Assembly: GCA_013032095.1 (NCBI GenBank)
Contig: WQBJ01000021.1
Coordinates: forward strand, 1-64,000
DNA length: 64,000 bases
Reading direction: 5' to 3'
Source: Ruegeria atlantica
Lineage (GTDB): Bacteria > Pseudomonadota > Alphaproteobacteria > Rhodobacterales > Rhodobacteraceae
In this document: one piece after another, positions 27,380 to 37,501 of the stretch
How positions within the stretch are numbered: the stretch's first letter is position 1
Layout of the letters: the number at the start of each line of letters is the position of its first letter
Notes under the pieces: model-generated
The model's input: only the letters and a program-made list of their open reading frames with translations
What the model was told of the DNA's origin: nothing
The model's database searches: none
Translations under genes and position numbers: made by a program

Positions 27380-27537
27380 CCCCCATCCCCTTAGGGAATC
27401 AAGACCGCATGCGGGATTCGTCCCAAATGCCCCGACCACCTCGAATAATGCTGAACCCTCTGGCCTCACTGCCACGGTTAAGCGTTGTGAAAAAAGGTTC
27501 TGGAGTTACGGAACCGCAACGAAAAGGAAAGTGACAC

Positions 27538-27906
27538 GTGGCACGTATTGCCGGCGTAAACATCCCGACTGCAAAGCGGGTACCTATCGCCCTCACATAT
27601 ATCACCGGTATCGGCAACACCTCGGCTAAAGCGATCTGCGAAGCCGTGGGCATTGAAGCGACCCGTCGCGTCAACGAACTGTCCGACGCCGAAGTTCTGA
27701 AAATCCGCGAATACATCGACGAAAACTTCACCGTCGAAGGTGACCTGCGTCGTGAAGTTCAGATGAACGTCAAGCGCCTGATGGACCTGGGCTGCTATCG
27801 CGGTCTGCGTCACCGCCGCAACCTGCCGGTTCGCGGTCAGCGTACCCACACCAACGCTCGTACCCGCAAAGGCCCCGCAAAGGCCATCGCTGGTAAGAAG
27901 AAATAA
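27538..27906 (+). CDS. rpsM: 30S ribosomal protein S13 (uS13)
   Basis: A 122-residue S13 in the 30S head, contacting P-site tRNA and L5. [20 protein letters not shown] at the start and [20 protein letters not shown] near the end are conserved. The start codon is GTG with an AAAAGGAAAG site before it. A 200-base gap separates it from adk. Confidence 0.97.
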   Translation: MARIAGVNIPTAKRVPIALTYITGIGNTSAKAICEAVGIEATRRVNELSDAEVLKIREYIDENFTVEGDLRREVQMNVKRLMDLGCYRGLRHRRNLPVRGQRTHTNARTRKGPAKAIAGKKK

Positions 27907-27921
27907 GGGAGGGTCTGACTG

Positions 27922-28311
27922 ATGGCACGTGATAAGACTCGCGTTAAACGCAAAGAGCGTAAGAACATCGCATCGGGCGTTGCCCATGTGAACTCGACCT
28001 TCAACAACACCAAGATCCTGATCTCGGACGTACAGGGCAACGCCATCTCGTGGTCGTCTGCCGGTACCATGGGCTTCAAAGGGTCGCGGAAATCAACCCC
28101 CTACGCCGCTCAGATGGCTGCAGAAGACGCAGGCAAGAAGGCGCAGGAACATGGCGTCAAGACGCTGGAAGTCGAAGTTCAAGGCCCCGGTTCGGGTCGT
28201 GAATCGGCTCTGCGCGCGCTGGCTGCAGTGGGCTTCAACATCACGTCGATCCGCGACGTGACTCCGATCGCTCACAACGGCTGCCGTCCGCCGAAGCGTC
28301 GCCGCGTCTAA
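27922..28311 (+). CDS. rpsK: 30S ribosomal protein S11 (uS11)
   Basis: A 129-residue S11 on the platform near the mRNA exit. [20 protein letters not shown] and the C-terminal [16 protein letters not shown] are hallmarks. It starts 15 bases after rpsM with an AGGGAGGG site. Confidence 0.98.
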   Translation: MARDKTRVKRKERKNIASGVAHVNSTFNNTKILISDVQGNAISWSSAGTMGFKGSRKSTPYAAQMAAEDAGKKAQEHGVKTLEVEVQGPGSGRESALRALAAVGFNITSIRDVTPIAHNGCRPPKRRRV

Positions 28312-28425
28312 GCGAATTTGAATTGAGCTGGGGCTGTGTTTTTGCACGGCCCCAGCACGTCATTTTGAACCTCGGGCGTCTGCACCTTGTTGGTCATGGG
28401 GCGCGGACAGGAATGGAGGGATTAC

Positions 28426-29442
28426 ATGATCCATAAGAATTGGGCTGAATTGATCAAGCCAACCCAGCTGGAAGGCAAGCCGGGCAACGATCCTGCGCGT
28501 CAGGCAACCTTGGTTGCTGAACCGCTGGAGCGTGGCTTTGGTCTGACCCTGGGTAACGCTCTGCGCCGCGTTCTGATGAGCTCGCTGCAAGGCGCGGCCA
28601 TCACCAGCGTTCAGATCGACAACGTTCTGCACGAGTTCTCCTCGGTTGCAGGCGTGCGTGAAGACGTCACCGACATCATCCTGAACCTCAAGCAGGTTGC
28701 CCTGCGCATGGAAGTCGAAGGCCCCAAGCGCCTGTCGATCAATGCCAAGGGCCCCGCAGTTGTTACCGCCGGTGACATCAGCGAGAGCGCCGGTATCGAG
28801 GTTCTGAACCGCGATCACGTCATCTGCCACCTGGACGATGGCGCCGACCTGTTCATGGAACTGACCGTCAACACCGGCAAGGGCTACGTCTCGGCTGAGA
28901 AGAACAAGCCGGAAGATGCTCCCATCGGCCTGATCCCGATCGACGCGATCTATTCGCCGGTCAAAAAGGTTGCCTATGACGTTCAGCCGACCCGTGAAGG
29001 TCAGGTTCTGGACTATGACAAACTGACCCTGAAGATCGAAACCGATGGTTCGATCACTCCGGAAGACGCGCTGGCCTTTGCCGCGCGCATCCTGCAGGAT
29101 CAGCTGTCGATCTTCGTCAACTTCGACGAGCCCGAAGCGGCTGGTCGTCAGGACGAAGACGATGGTCTGGAGTTCAACCCGCTGCTGCTGAAGAAAGTGG
29201 ACGAGTTGGAACTGTCGGTCCGTTCGGCAAACTGCCTGAAGAACGACAACATCGTTTACATCGGCGACCTGATCCAGAAAACCGAAGCCGAGATGCTGCG
29301 TACCCCGAACTTCGGCCGCAAGTCGCTGAACGAGATCAAAGAAGTGCTGTCCGGCATGGGTCTGCACCTCGGCATGGATGTCGAGGACTGGCCGCCCGAC
29401 AACATCGAAGATCTGGCCAAGAAATTCGAAGACGCGTTCTAA
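28426..29442 (+). CDS. rpoA: RNA polymerase alpha subunit
   Basis: A 338-residue alpha subunit with the usual N-terminal dimerisation domain ([20 protein letters not shown] near residue 35-60) and C-terminal DNA-binding domain ([20 protein letters not shown] and [13 protein letters not shown]). The start at 28426 (MIHKNWAEL) follows GGAGGG and matches family length. The linker is acidic (QDEDDGLE). It lies between rpsK and rplQ as usual. Confidence 0.98.
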   Translation: MIHKNWAELIKPTQLEGKPGNDPARQATLVAEPLERGFGLTLGNALRRVLMSSLQGAAITSVQIDNVLHEFSSVAGVREDVTDIILNLKQVALRMEVEGPKRLSINAKGPAVVTAGDISESAGIEVLNRDHVICHLDDGADLFMELTVNTGKGYVSAEKNKPEDAPIGLIPIDAIYSPVKKVAYDVQPTREGQVLDYDKLTLKIETDGSITPEDALAFAARILQDQLSIFVNFDEPEAAGRQDEDDGLEFNPLLLKKVDELELSVRSANCLKNDNIVYIGDLIQKTEAEMLRTPNFGRKSLNEIKEVLSGMGLHLGMDVEDWPPDNIEDLAKKFEDAF

Positions 29443-29560
29443 GCGCGTCTTCCCAAATGCCCGGGCTGCCGGGGACCGTATGGGCACTTCCGCCCCAAGG
29501 AGAGCCGGTGACACGCATCGCCGGCCAGACAAAGCAAAACGCGAAAGAAGGAACTAGAAA

Positions 29561-29983
29561 ATGCGTCACGCACGTGGTTACCGCCGCCTGAACCGTACTC
29601 ATGAGCACCGCAAGGCGCTGTTTGCGAACATGGCTGGCTCGCTCATCGAGCATGAGCAAATCAAAACGACTCTGCCGAAGGCAAAAGAACTGCGCCCGAT
29701 CATCGAAAAGCTGGTCACTCTGGGCAAGCGCGGCGACCTGCACGCCCGTCGTCAGGCCGCAGCACAGCTGAAAGAAGACAAAGACGTCGCAAAGCTGTTC
29801 GAAGTTCTGGGCCCCCGCTACGCTGAGCGTCAGGGCGGTTATGTCCGCATCCTGAAAGCTGGCTTCCGCTATGGTGACATGGCTCCGATGGCGATCATCG
29901 AATTCGTTGACCGTGACGTCGACGCCAAAGGCGCGGCTGACAAAGCTCGCGTTGCCGCCGAAGAGGCAGCAGACGAAGAATAA
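29561..29983 (+). CDS. rplQ: 50S ribosomal protein L17 (bL17)
   Basis: A 140-residue L17 at the tunnel exit rim. [20 protein letters not shown] at the start is diagnostic, and the Ala/Asp/Glu-rich tail is typical of alphaproteobacteria. It is the last gene of the ribosomal cluster. An AGAAGGAA site precedes the ATG. Confidence 0.98.
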   Translation: MRHARGYRRLNRTHEHRKALFANMAGSLIEHEQIKTTLPKAKELRPIIEKLVTLGKRGDLHARRQAAAQLKEDKDVAKLFEVLGPRYAERQGGYVRILKAGFRYGDMAPMAIIEFVDRDVDAKGAADKARVAAEEAADEE

Positions 29984-30006
29984 GAAAGCCCGGCTTTCTG
30001 ATTTCG

Positions 30007-30037
30007 ACCCCCGCGTTTCGGGCGCGGGGGTTTTTTT
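30007..30037 (+). terminator. Terminator after rplQ
   Basis: A nine-base-pair stem (ACCCCCGCG, 30007-30015, with CGCGGGGGT, 30023-30031) and a run of seven T end the ribosomal gene cluster. Confidence 0.95.
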
Positions 30038-30138
30038 GTATGCGACTGGTGTCGCTTTTGGACAAATTGCGTTGATTTCCGGGAATGAAGTGGCAGCCTT
30101 CCCGCGCCACGCTGTATATCAAGCGTGGAGGGCTGATC

Positions 30139-31191
30139 ATGACACTGTCTGAAATACCTGCCGAACTTACAGGGCCGTCCGTCTGGACCGGACGGGAAAT
30201 GGTCGAACGGCAGAAGGAATGGATCGTCGACCTAGGACCTGACGATATCGCCGATCTTGAACAAGCCGCCCGCCATTATTTGAGCCTTGGGCGAGATATT
30301 GGTGAGATCACAAAGGCCGAATTCCCACTGAAACGCCTGGACGGGCATCTGATTGGACTGCGTGACAAGCTCATCAACGGGATCGGGTTCGAGGTGATCC
30401 GCGGCCTGCCGGTGCAGACCTATTCGCAGGAAATGGCGGCAGCGATCTTTTGTGGTGTCGGTGCGCATCTGGGGTCGGCGCGCTCGCAGAACGCGCAGGG
30501 GCATATTCTGGGGCATGTTCGGGACGTAGGTGCAGATGCCAGTGATCCGAATACACGGATTTACCAGACCCATGAACGTCAGACCTTTCACACGGACAGT
30601 GCCGACATTGTCGGTTTGATGTGTTTGAGGGACGCTAAAGAAGGTGGCGACTCTCTGCTGGTCAGTGCAGAAACCATCTACAATCGGATGCGGGCCGAGT
30701 GCCCTGATCTGCTGCAACTGCTGTTCGATCCCCTTGCGACCGATCGCAGGGGCGAAGTGCCCGAAGGAATGCAGCCCTTCATGACAATCCCTCCGTTCAA
30801 CTGGCACGACGGCAAGCTGACCGTGTTCTATCAGCGCCAATACATCGACAGCGCGCAACGGTTTCCAGAAGCCATGCAACTGACACCGGATCACATCGCG
30901 GCGTTGGACACGTTCGATGCACTGGCCAATGATCCGGATTTGCACCTGACCATGCGGTTGCAGCCCGGCGATATGCAGTTCGTTTACAATCATTCCCAAC
31001 TGCATGACCGCACAGGGTTCACCGATTGGCCGGATCCGGCTGAGCGGCGTCACCTTTTCCGACTTTGGCTGTCACCCGAGGGAGACCGGGAACTGCCGGA
31101 CGTGTTCCGACAACGCTATGGCACAATCGAAGTCGGCAACAGGGGTGGGATCATTACGAAGGGCACCCGGCTCCACGCGCCGCTGGATTGA
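30139..31191 (+). CDS. TauD/TfdA-family Fe(II)/2-oxoglutarate dioxygenase
   Basis: A 350-residue enzyme of the TauD-like fold. The metal-binding HxD is in QTFHTDSADIVGL, the distal His in YNHSQLHDRTGF and the 2OG-binding Arg in RRHLFRLWL. Residue length and layout match the larger TauD-family members that act on small organic acids or betaines; the substrate is unknown. The ATG at 30139 has a GGAGGG site. It appears to be transcribed alone after the rplQ terminator. Confidence 0.78.
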   Translation: MTLSEIPAELTGPSVWTGREMVERQKEWIVDLGPDDIADLEQAARHYLSLGRDIGEITKAEFPLKRLDGHLIGLRDKLINGIGFEVIRGLPVQTYSQEMAAAIFCGVGAHLGSARSQNAQGHILGHVRDVGADASDPNTRIYQTHERQTFHTDSADIVGLMCLRDAKEGGDSLLVSAETIYNRMRAECPDLLQLLFDPLATDRRGEVPEGMQPFMTIPPFNWHDGKLTVFYQRQYIDSAQRFPEAMQLTPDHIAALDTFDALANDPDLHLTMRLQPGDMQFVYNHSQLHDRTGFTDWPDPAERRHLFRLWLSPEGDRELPDVFRQRYGTIEVGNRGGIITKGTRLHAPLD

Positions 31192-31263
31192 ACCTCAATC
31201 CCGTGCTTGCATTACGTTTCGCGGGGACGCATATCCATCTCAACTCTGTACGTTGAGGTTAGA

Positions 31264-32649
31264 ATGCTCCGCGCGACACTTATTGCACTTTCCGTTGCCT
31301 GCGCTTCCTTTGCCACGGCTGAAACCCGCGTTCCACAATCCAAGGCCGAAATCAGCATAGGCTTTGCACCGGTGGTCAAAGAGGCCTCGCCAGCAGTCGT
31401 TAATATCTATGCCAAGATTGTGCGACAGGGGCGGGCGAACCCGTTCTTCTCAGACCCGTTCTTTCAGGATTTCTTTGGCGGCGGCTTTGGCGAACCACGC
31501 CCGCGGGTGCAGAACTCGCTGGGTTCGGGTGTGATCCTGTCCTCGGACGGCTACGTTGTGTCAAACTATCACGTGGTTGGTACGGCCACGGAAATTCGAG
31601 TGGTGACGACGGATCGGCGGGAGTTTTCGGCACAGGTCGTGTTGGGCGATAAGGAAAGCGATATCGCCATTCTGCGGCTGGAAGAAGCAGATAACTTGCC
31701 GTTCCTGCAATTGCGCGACTCGGATCACGTTGAAGTAGGGGAGTTGGCATTGGCCATCGGCAACCCGTTTGGGGTGGGGCAGACCGTGTCGTCGGGCATC
31801 ATCTCGGGGCTTGCACGAACGGGGGCCGCGACCGGCAATGCGCGTGGCTATTTCATTCAGACCGACGCGGCAATCAATCCGGGGAACTCCGGTGGAGCCT
31901 TGATCGACGTGAACGGCGACCTGATCGGGATCAACACTGCTATTCTGACCCGATCGGGCGGTTCGAACGGTATAGGCTTTGCGATCCCCGCAAATCTGGT
32001 GGCAGAGTTCCTGCGGCAGGCGCAGCAAGGCAATGACAGCTTCATCAGCCCCTGGGCCGGAATGGCAGGCCAGCATATGAGCGCCGATATCGCCGAGTCG
32101 TTGGGTTTGGTGATCCCTTTGGGCGTTGTGATTTCTGACTTGCACCCGCTCAGCCCTTTGGCCGAGGCCGGGCTGCGTGTGGGCGACGTGGTTACCCATG
32201 TGGACGGAGACGAGGTGAATTCTCCAGCCGAGATGAAGTTCCGCATGTCCGTGGCCGGTGTCGGCGGTACCTCGGTCGTAACGCGGCTACGCAGTGATGA
32301 GAGCGCCGAGGTCGAGGTGGCCCTGATCGAGGCGCCCGAAACCCCGGTGGCCGAGGAAACGACGCTGGATGATCGGACCGTTATGCCCGGCCTTACAATT
32401 TCGCGCATCAATCCGGCAGTGATTTCACGGATGGGGCTGGTGCTGTCACAGTCCGGCGTGGTCGTGGTGGATGCGGGGCGATATGGTGGTCGCTCCGGGC
32501 TGCGCGCAGGAGATGTAGTCAACAGCATCAACGGCACCCAGATTGCCCACCCGCAGGATGTAGTCGACGCGCTGACCGATCCGGGACGCAGGCTGAACTT
32601 TGATGTTCTGCGCGGGGGACGATCGGTATCCCTGCGGTTCCGGTTGTAA
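31264..32649 (+). CDS. Periplasmic serine protease DegP/HtrA
   Basis: A 461-residue S1C protease and chaperone with a signal peptide (residues 1-19). The catalytic triad is His103 (SNYHVVG), Asp133 (ESDIAIL) and Ser209 (NPGNSGGAL), followed by two PDZ domains (about 270-340 and 370-455). It degrades misfolded envelope proteins. rarA begins four bases after its stop, so the two are co-transcribed. Confidence 0.93.
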   Translation: MLRATLIALSVACASFATAETRVPQSKAEISIGFAPVVKEASPAVVNIYAKIVRQGRANPFFSDPFFQDFFGGGFGEPRPRVQNSLGSGVILSSDGYVVSNYHVVGTATEIRVVTTDRREFSAQVVLGDKESDIAILRLEEADNLPFLQLRDSDHVEVGELALAIGNPFGVGQTVSSGIISGLARTGAATGNARGYFIQTDAAINPGNSGGALIDVNGDLIGINTAILTRSGGSNGIGFAIPANLVAEFLRQAQQGNDSFISPWAGMAGQHMSADIAESLGLVIPLGVVISDLHPLSPLAEAGLRVGDVVTHVDGDEVNSPAEMKFRMSVAGVGGTSVVTRLRSDESAEVEVALIEAPETPVAEETTLDDRTVMPGLTISRINPAVISRMGLVLSQSGVVVVDAGRYGGRSGLRAGDVVNSINGTQIAHPQDVVDALTDPGRRLNFDVLRGGRSVSLRFRL

Positions 32650-32653
32650 AACC

Positions 32654-33964
32654 ATGAGCGACCTGTTCGACACCGGGGCATCCGAACCCGCGCCACCCGC
32701 GCATCGCCCACTGGCAGATCGATTGCGGCCGAAAACGCTGGCCGAAGTCATTGGGCAGGAGCAGGTGTTGGGTCCAGACGCGCCGCTTGGCGTCATGCTG
32801 GCGTCGGGCAGCTTGTCGAGTCTGGTGTTCTGGGGGCCTCCGGGCGTGGGGAAAACCACCATCGCGCGTCTGTTAGCGCAGGAGACCGATCTGCACTTCG
32901 TTCAGATCAGTGCGATCTTCACCGGTGTGCCGGATCTGAAAAAAGTGTTCGAAGCCGCCAAGATCCGCCGTCAGAACGGGCAGGGCACACTGCTGTTTGT
33001 GGATGAGATTCACCGATTCAACAAAGCCCAGCAGGACGGGTTCCTGCCGCATATGGAGGACGGGACGATCCTGTTGGTAGGGGCCACGACCGAAAACCCC
33101 TCCTTTGAGCTGAACGCCGCTGTGCTCAGCCGGGCGCAGGTGTTGGTGTTGGAACGTCTCAGCCTTGCCGATCTGGAACGTCTGACCCAGCGGGCCGAAA
33201 AAGAACTGGACCGTGCGCTGCCACTGACTGGACCTGCTCGCGAGGCGCTGCAAGAAATGGCGGATGGCGACGGGCGGGCGCTGCTAAACCTGATCGAACA
33301 GGTCGCGGCGTGGAAGGTCGATGCGCCGCTTGATCCCGATGCGCTGTCGACGCGGCTGATGCGCCGGGCCGCGAAATACGACAAGTCCGGCGATGAGCAT
33401 TACAATCTGATCTCGGCCCTGCACAAATCGGTGCGCGGGTCCGATCCGGACGCCGCGCTCTACTGGTTCGCGCGGATGCTGACAGGCGGAGAAGACCCGC
33501 GCTATCTGGCGCGGCGGATCACCCGCATGGCAGTCGAGGATATCGGTCTGGCCGATCCGCAGGCACAAGCGATCTGCCTGCAGTCCTGGCAGACCTATGA
33601 ACGGCTGGGCAGCCCCGAGGGCGAGTTGGCCTTGGCGCAGGCGCTGGTTTACCTGGCTCTGGCACCGAAATCGAACGGGGCCTATGTCGGTTACAAGGCA
33701 GCGATGCGACTGGCCAAGCAATCGGGCAGCGAACCACCGCCGAAACACATCCTGAACGCGCCGACCTCTTTGATGAAGGATCAGGGGTATGGCGCGGGAT
33801 ACGCCTACGACCATGACGCCGAGGATGGGTTTTCCGGCCAGAACTACTTTCCAGACGGCATGGAGCGGCCTGAGCTTTATCAACCGGTCGAACGTGGCTT
33901 TGAACGTGAGTTGAAGAAACGTCTGGATTACTTCGCCAAGCTGAGAGCGCAGCGTAACAGCTGA
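32654..33964 (+). CDS. rarA: Replication-associated recombination protein RarA (MgsA)
   Basis: A 436-residue AAA+ ATPase acting at stalled forks. Walker A is GPPGVGKTT near residue 60, Walker B is LLFVDEIHRFN, and the C-terminal MgsA region (YDKSGDEHYNLISALHKSVRGSDPDAALYW, given here in part) is intact. The start at 32654 is immediately after degP. Confidence 0.95.
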   Translation: MSDLFDTGASEPAPPAHRPLADRLRPKTLAEVIGQEQVLGPDAPLGVMLASGSLSSLVFWGPPGVGKTTIARLLAQETDLHFVQISAIFTGVPDLKKVFEAAKIRRQNGQGTLLFVDEIHRFNKAQQDGFLPHMEDGTILLVGATTENPSFELNAAVLSRAQVLVLERLSLADLERLTQRAEKELDRALPLTGPAREALQEMADGDGRALLNLIEQVAAWKVDAPLDPDALSTRLMRRAAKYDKSGDEHYNLISALHKSVRGSDPDAALYWFARMLTGGEDPRYLARRITRMAVEDIGLADPQAQAICLQSWQTYERLGSPEGELALAQALVYLALAPKSNGAYVGYKAAMRLAKQSGSEPPPKHILNAPTSLMKDQGYGAGYAYDHDAEDGFSGQNYFPDGMERPELYQPVERGFERELKKRLDYFAKLRAQRNS

Positions 33965-34039
33965 GTGCCGCTGCGTTAGAGGCGACAGAGGACACGAAAC
34001 GGGCTTCCCTAAGGTCATGAGAGTCGAGGGAGAAAGCTC

Positions 34040-34846
34040 ATGACCGTTTCAATCGAAAAAACCGATGACGTTTGGACCATCGTTCATGACCGCCCGGCTG
34101 CGCGCAATGCCGTTGATAGCGAACACGCCGAAGCGCTGGTCGCTGCGTTTCTTGAATTTGAGCACAGTCACGCCAAGGCGGCCGTATTCTGGGGTAAAGG
34201 TGGGAACTTCTGTGCGGGATGGGATCTGAAACTCGCGGCCACTCTTTCGGACCCGGCATTGAGAGAGGCTTATTTCGAGAAACACACCTTCCCAATAGGA
34301 TCCGCACCCTCGACGCTTGGCCCAATGGGGCCGTCCCGTCTGGAATTGTCCAAGCCAGTGATCGGTGCAGTGGAAGGAGCCGCGGTCGCGGGCGGTATGG
34401 AGCTTGCCCTTTGGTGTGACATCCGGGTGATGGCGGAAACTGCCTATCTGGGTGTCTATTGCCGCCGCTGGGGCATCACGCTGATGGATGGCGGCTCGGT
34501 CCGGCTGCCGCGTCTGGTCGGGCAGGGGAAAGCGCTGGAGATTGCGCTGACTGGACGCAAGGTCGAAGCCGAGGAATGCTATCGCATCGGTTTGGCCGAA
34601 AAAGTAGTGCCTCATGGTGAGGCCCGCATCACCGCCGAGGCGATGGCGCATGAGATCGCCCGTTTCCCACAAGAGGCTGTGCGGGCCGACCGCCGCTCGA
34701 TTAGTGAGACGCGTGGTATGCCTGTGCGCGACGCGCTCAAGGTCGAATGGGCCAATGGGCTGGAGGCGATCCGCCGCGAAGGCACTGCCGGCGCGGGCCG
34801 TTTCCGCGATGGTGCGGGACGACACGGGAATTTCTCGAACATTTGA
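34040..34846 (+). CDS. Enoyl-CoA hydratase/isomerase family protein
   Basis: A 268-residue crotonase-fold enzyme. The oxyanion-hole segments are GGNFCAGWDLKLAA and the VEGAAVAGGMELALWCDIRV block. The position usually holding the second catalytic Glu falls in a region reading YCRRWGITLMDGGSVRLPRL, as in enoyl-CoA hydratases of this subgroup. It likely acts in fatty-acid or amino-acid degradation; the exact substrate is not clear. A GAGGGAGAAAG site precedes the ATG. Confidence 0.82.
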   Translation: MTVSIEKTDDVWTIVHDRPAARNAVDSEHAEALVAAFLEFEHSHAKAAVFWGKGGNFCAGWDLKLAATLSDPALREAYFEKHTFPIGSAPSTLGPMGPSRLELSKPVIGAVEGAAVAGGMELALWCDIRVMAETAYLGVYCRRWGITLMDGGSVRLPRLVGQGKALEIALTGRKVEAEECYRIGLAEKVVPHGEARITAEAMAHEIARFPQEAVRADRRSISETRGMPVRDALKVEWANGLEAIRREGTAGAGRFRDGAGRHGNFSNI

Positions 34847-34953
34847 CCGGCTTGACTCTTGGCCCTTTGCACGCCACAGACGCGCATGTTTTCTAGGGCA
34901 CTTAAAGACGGGTTTACCGCGCGGACGTTCCGCGCGACGCAGAGGATATCGGC

Positions 34954-35997
34954 ATGAGCGGCGTACAGATGATCACCGTGGCAGAGGGTGATGGCGACCA
35001 GCGGCTGGACCGATGGCTGCGCCGTCTGTTCCCGCATGTCAGCCAGGGGCGCATCGAAAAGATGTGCCGCAAGGGTGAGCTGCGGGTTGAAGGCGGCCGC
35101 GTCAAGGCATCGACCCGGCTAGAGGCCGGTCAGGTGGTGCGCGTACCGCCTTTGCCCGATGCCGATCACAAACCGGCCGAGGTTAAGCACCGTATTTCGG
35201 ACGCCGATGCCAAGATGATCCAATCCTGCGTGATCTATCGCGACGACCACGTACTGGCATTGAACAAACCCCACGGCCTGCCTGTTCAGGGCGGTAGTGG
35301 CCAGACCCGCCACGTGGACAGCCTGTCAGAGGCATTGCGGTTCGGCTATGACGAGAACCCCCGCCTTGTGCACCGTCTGGACAAGGACACGTCAGGTGTT
35401 CTGTTGCTGGCCCGCACGCGTGAGGCCGCGAAGGGGCTGACCGCAGCGTTCCGTCACCGCGATACGCGCAAGATCTACTGGGCTTTGGTGGCTGGTGTCC
35501 CGACCCCGTATCTGGGTGAAATCAAGACCGGGCTGGTCAAGGCACCGGGTCACGGTAAGCATGGTGAAGGTGAAAAGATGGTCGCCGTACACCTGAACGA
35601 GATTAACGATACACCAGGTGCGAAACGGGCACACACGCTTTACGCCACGCTGTACCGAGTGGCCGGGCGTGCCTCGTGGGTGGCGATGGAGCCGATTACA
35701 GGCCGTACTCATCAGCTGCGGGCGCATATGGCGGCCATCGGGCATCCGATTGTTGGGGATGGCAAATACGGCGGCTCGGGGCAGGAAAACCTGGGCGATG
35801 GCTGGGGGGCGCAACTTGGCGGGATCATCAGCAAAAAGCTGCACTTGCACGCCCGTCAGGCCTCGTTTCAGCACCCGATAACGCGCAAGACTATTACCGT
35901 CACTGCGCCATTGCCAGATCACATGAAACACAGCTGGGACACGTTTGGCTGGACCGAAGATCTGGCGGCCGAGGATCCCTTCGAGGAACTGCAATGA
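34954..35997 (+). CDS. rluC: 23S rRNA pseudouridine synthase, RluC/RluD type
   Basis: A 347-residue enzyme with an N-terminal S4 RNA-binding domain (RLDRWLRRLFPHVSQGRIEK) and the RluA-family catalytic motif HRLDKDTSGVLLLAR carrying the nucleophilic Asp. RluC modifies 23S positions 955, 2504 and 2580 in E. coli; target assignment here is by similarity. The stop overlaps the next gene (ATGA). Confidence 0.9.
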   Translation: MSGVQMITVAEGDGDQRLDRWLRRLFPHVSQGRIEKMCRKGELRVEGGRVKASTRLEAGQVVRVPPLPDADHKPAEVKHRISDADAKMIQSCVIYRDDHVLALNKPHGLPVQGGSGQTRHVDSLSEALRFGYDENPRLVHRLDKDTSGVLLLARTREAAKGLTAAFRHRDTRKIYWALVAGVPTPYLGEIKTGLVKAPGHGKHGEGEKMVAVHLNEINDTPGAKRAHTLYATLYRVAGRASWVAMEPITGRTHQLRAHMAAIGHPIVGDGKYGGSGQENLGDGWGAQLGGIISKKLHLHARQASFQHPITRKTITVTAPLPDHMKHSWDTFGWTEDLAAEDPFEELQ

Positions 35998-36665
35998 GCG
36001 CACCCCTGCGTCTGGTGCTGTTCGATGTAGACGGCACTCTGGTCGACAGTCAGGGCAGCATCGTGGCGGCAATGACCGCGAGTTTCGATGCTTTGTCTCT
36101 GCCGGTGCCGGAGCGTGGGGCGATCCTGTCCATCGTCGGCCTATCCCTGCCCATCGCCATGGCGCGGCTGGCGTCCGATCATTCGGACAGCGTGCAGCGC
36201 CGTCTGGTCGAGGGCTACAAGGAAGCCTATCACGCCCACCGGTTGGAACTCGGGGCGGCAAGCTCGCCGCTCTATCCCGGAGCGCGGGATGCGATTGCTA
36301 CGCTACACGCCGTGCCGGAGGTTTTGCTGGGCGTGGCCACCGGAAAATCTCAGCGCGGGCTGGACGCTTTGATCGAAGCGCATAGTTTGGAGCGCTATTT
36401 CGTTACCCGGCAGGTTGCGGATCACCACCCGTCCAAACCGCACCCGTCGATGATCGACACAGCGCGTAGCGAAACCGGGGTAGACGCGGCCAACACGGTC
36501 ATGATTGGCGATACCAAGTTCGACATGGACATGGCAAACGCGGCCGGGGTGGCGAGTGTCGGTGTGACTTGGGGCTATCACGACCGGTCCGCGCTGGACG
36601 GTGCAACCTGCATTATTGAAACCTTTGACCAGTTGCCCAGCGCGCTGGACGATATCTGGACCTGA
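35994..36665 (+). CDS. HAD-superfamily phosphatase (phosphoglycolate phosphatase-like)
   Basis: A 223-residue HAD hydrolase with motif I LFDVDGTLVDS (nucleophile Asp), motif II near VATGKSQRG, the Lys in HPSKPHPSM and motif IV MIGDTKFDMDMA. Its cap domain and length fit the Gph-like family. It is coupled to rluC by a four-base overlap and followed after four bases by the ATP12 gene, a conserved trio in Rhodobacterales. Confidence 0.88.
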   Translation: MSAPLRLVLFDVDGTLVDSQGSIVAAMTASFDALSLPVPERGAILSIVGLSLPIAMARLASDHSDSVQRRLVEGYKEAYHAHRLELGAASSPLYPGARDAIATLHAVPEVLLGVATGKSQRGLDALIEAHSLERYFVTRQVADHHPSKPHPSMIDTARSETGVDAANTVMIGDTKFDMDMANAAGVASVGVTWGYHDRSALDGATCIIETFDQLPSALDDIWT

Positions 36666-36669
36666 CAAC

Positions 36670-37377
36670 ATGAGCGACTGGAAGCCGAAACGATTTTGGA
36701 CCGAGAGCGCGGTGGTGGAAACCGAGGGTGGCTTCACCGTTGAATTGGATGGTCGCCGCGTGAAAACCCCTGCCAAGGCCGCTTTGGTCTTGCCAACCCG
36801 TGCCATGGCAGACGAGGTCGCCGCGGAATGGGACGCTCAGGAAAAAGTGATCGACCCGACGGTAATGCCTTTCACCCGGTCGGCCAATGCCGCCATTGAT
36901 AAGGTCCACCATCAACACGCCGAGGTTGCGGACATGCTGGCCGATTACGGCGATTCGGACTTGCTGTGTTATCGAGCAGCCCACCCGCAGGAGTTGCAGG
37001 AACGCCAAGCTGAGCAATGGGACCCGGCGCTGGACTGGGCGGCCGAGACACTTTCGGCGCGGTTGTTGCCTGTAGCCGGGGTATTGCATCAACCTCAGCC
37101 GACGGCGGCGCTGACCACCCTCCGACAGCGTGTTCACGGGCTCAGCGACTTTCAAATGGCCGCATTTCACGATCTTGTCAGCCTGTCGGGGTCGCTCATT
37201 CTTGGTTTTGCTGCCGCCCACAATTGGCGCAGTGCAGAAGAAATTTGGGGAATTTCCAGGTTGGATGAGCTTTGGCAGATCGAACAATGGGGTCACGACG
37301 ATGAGGCCAACGCGGTTGCCGAGACAAAAAAGACGGCTTTTTTGCACGCCAAACGGTTCTTTGACCTCTCGGATTGA
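36670..37377 (+). CDS. ATP12-family F1-ATPase assembly chaperone
   Basis: A 235-residue ATP12 protein, which chaperones the F1 alpha subunit. KPKRFWTESAVVETEGGFTV, LDGRRVKTPAKAALVLPT and DLLCYRAAHPQELQERQAEQ are family blocks, as is WDPALDW. It is known in mitochondria and alphaproteobacteria, in line with the host assignment. The ATG at 36670 is close behind the HAD gene stop. Confidence 0.93.
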   Translation: MSDWKPKRFWTESAVVETEGGFTVELDGRRVKTPAKAALVLPTRAMADEVAAEWDAQEKVIDPTVMPFTRSANAAIDKVHHQHAEVADMLADYGDSDLLCYRAAHPQELQERQAEQWDPALDWAAETLSARLLPVAGVLHQPQPTAALTTLRQRVHGLSDFQMAAFHDLVSLSGSLILGFAAAHNWRSAEEIWGISRLDELWQIEQWGHDDEANAVAETKKTAFLHAKRFFDLSD

Positions 37378-37407
37378 GCCCTCGCAGCCTGATTTTCCAA
37401 CTTTGGG

Positions 37408-37437
37408 TGAGTCATCCTTGAATTGACTCATCGTTTT
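37408..37437 (+). terminator. Hairpin after the ATP12 gene
   Basis: TGAGTCA (37408-37414) and TGACTCA (37424-37430) form a perfect seven-base stem followed by TCGTTTT. The AT content of the stem makes it a moderate terminator at best. Confidence 0.5.
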
Positions 37438-37501
37438 CCCTGATCCGACCCTTGACGTTTGTGAATGATTGCGCCCAAACTCAAGCCCACTAAAGGGGAG
37501 A

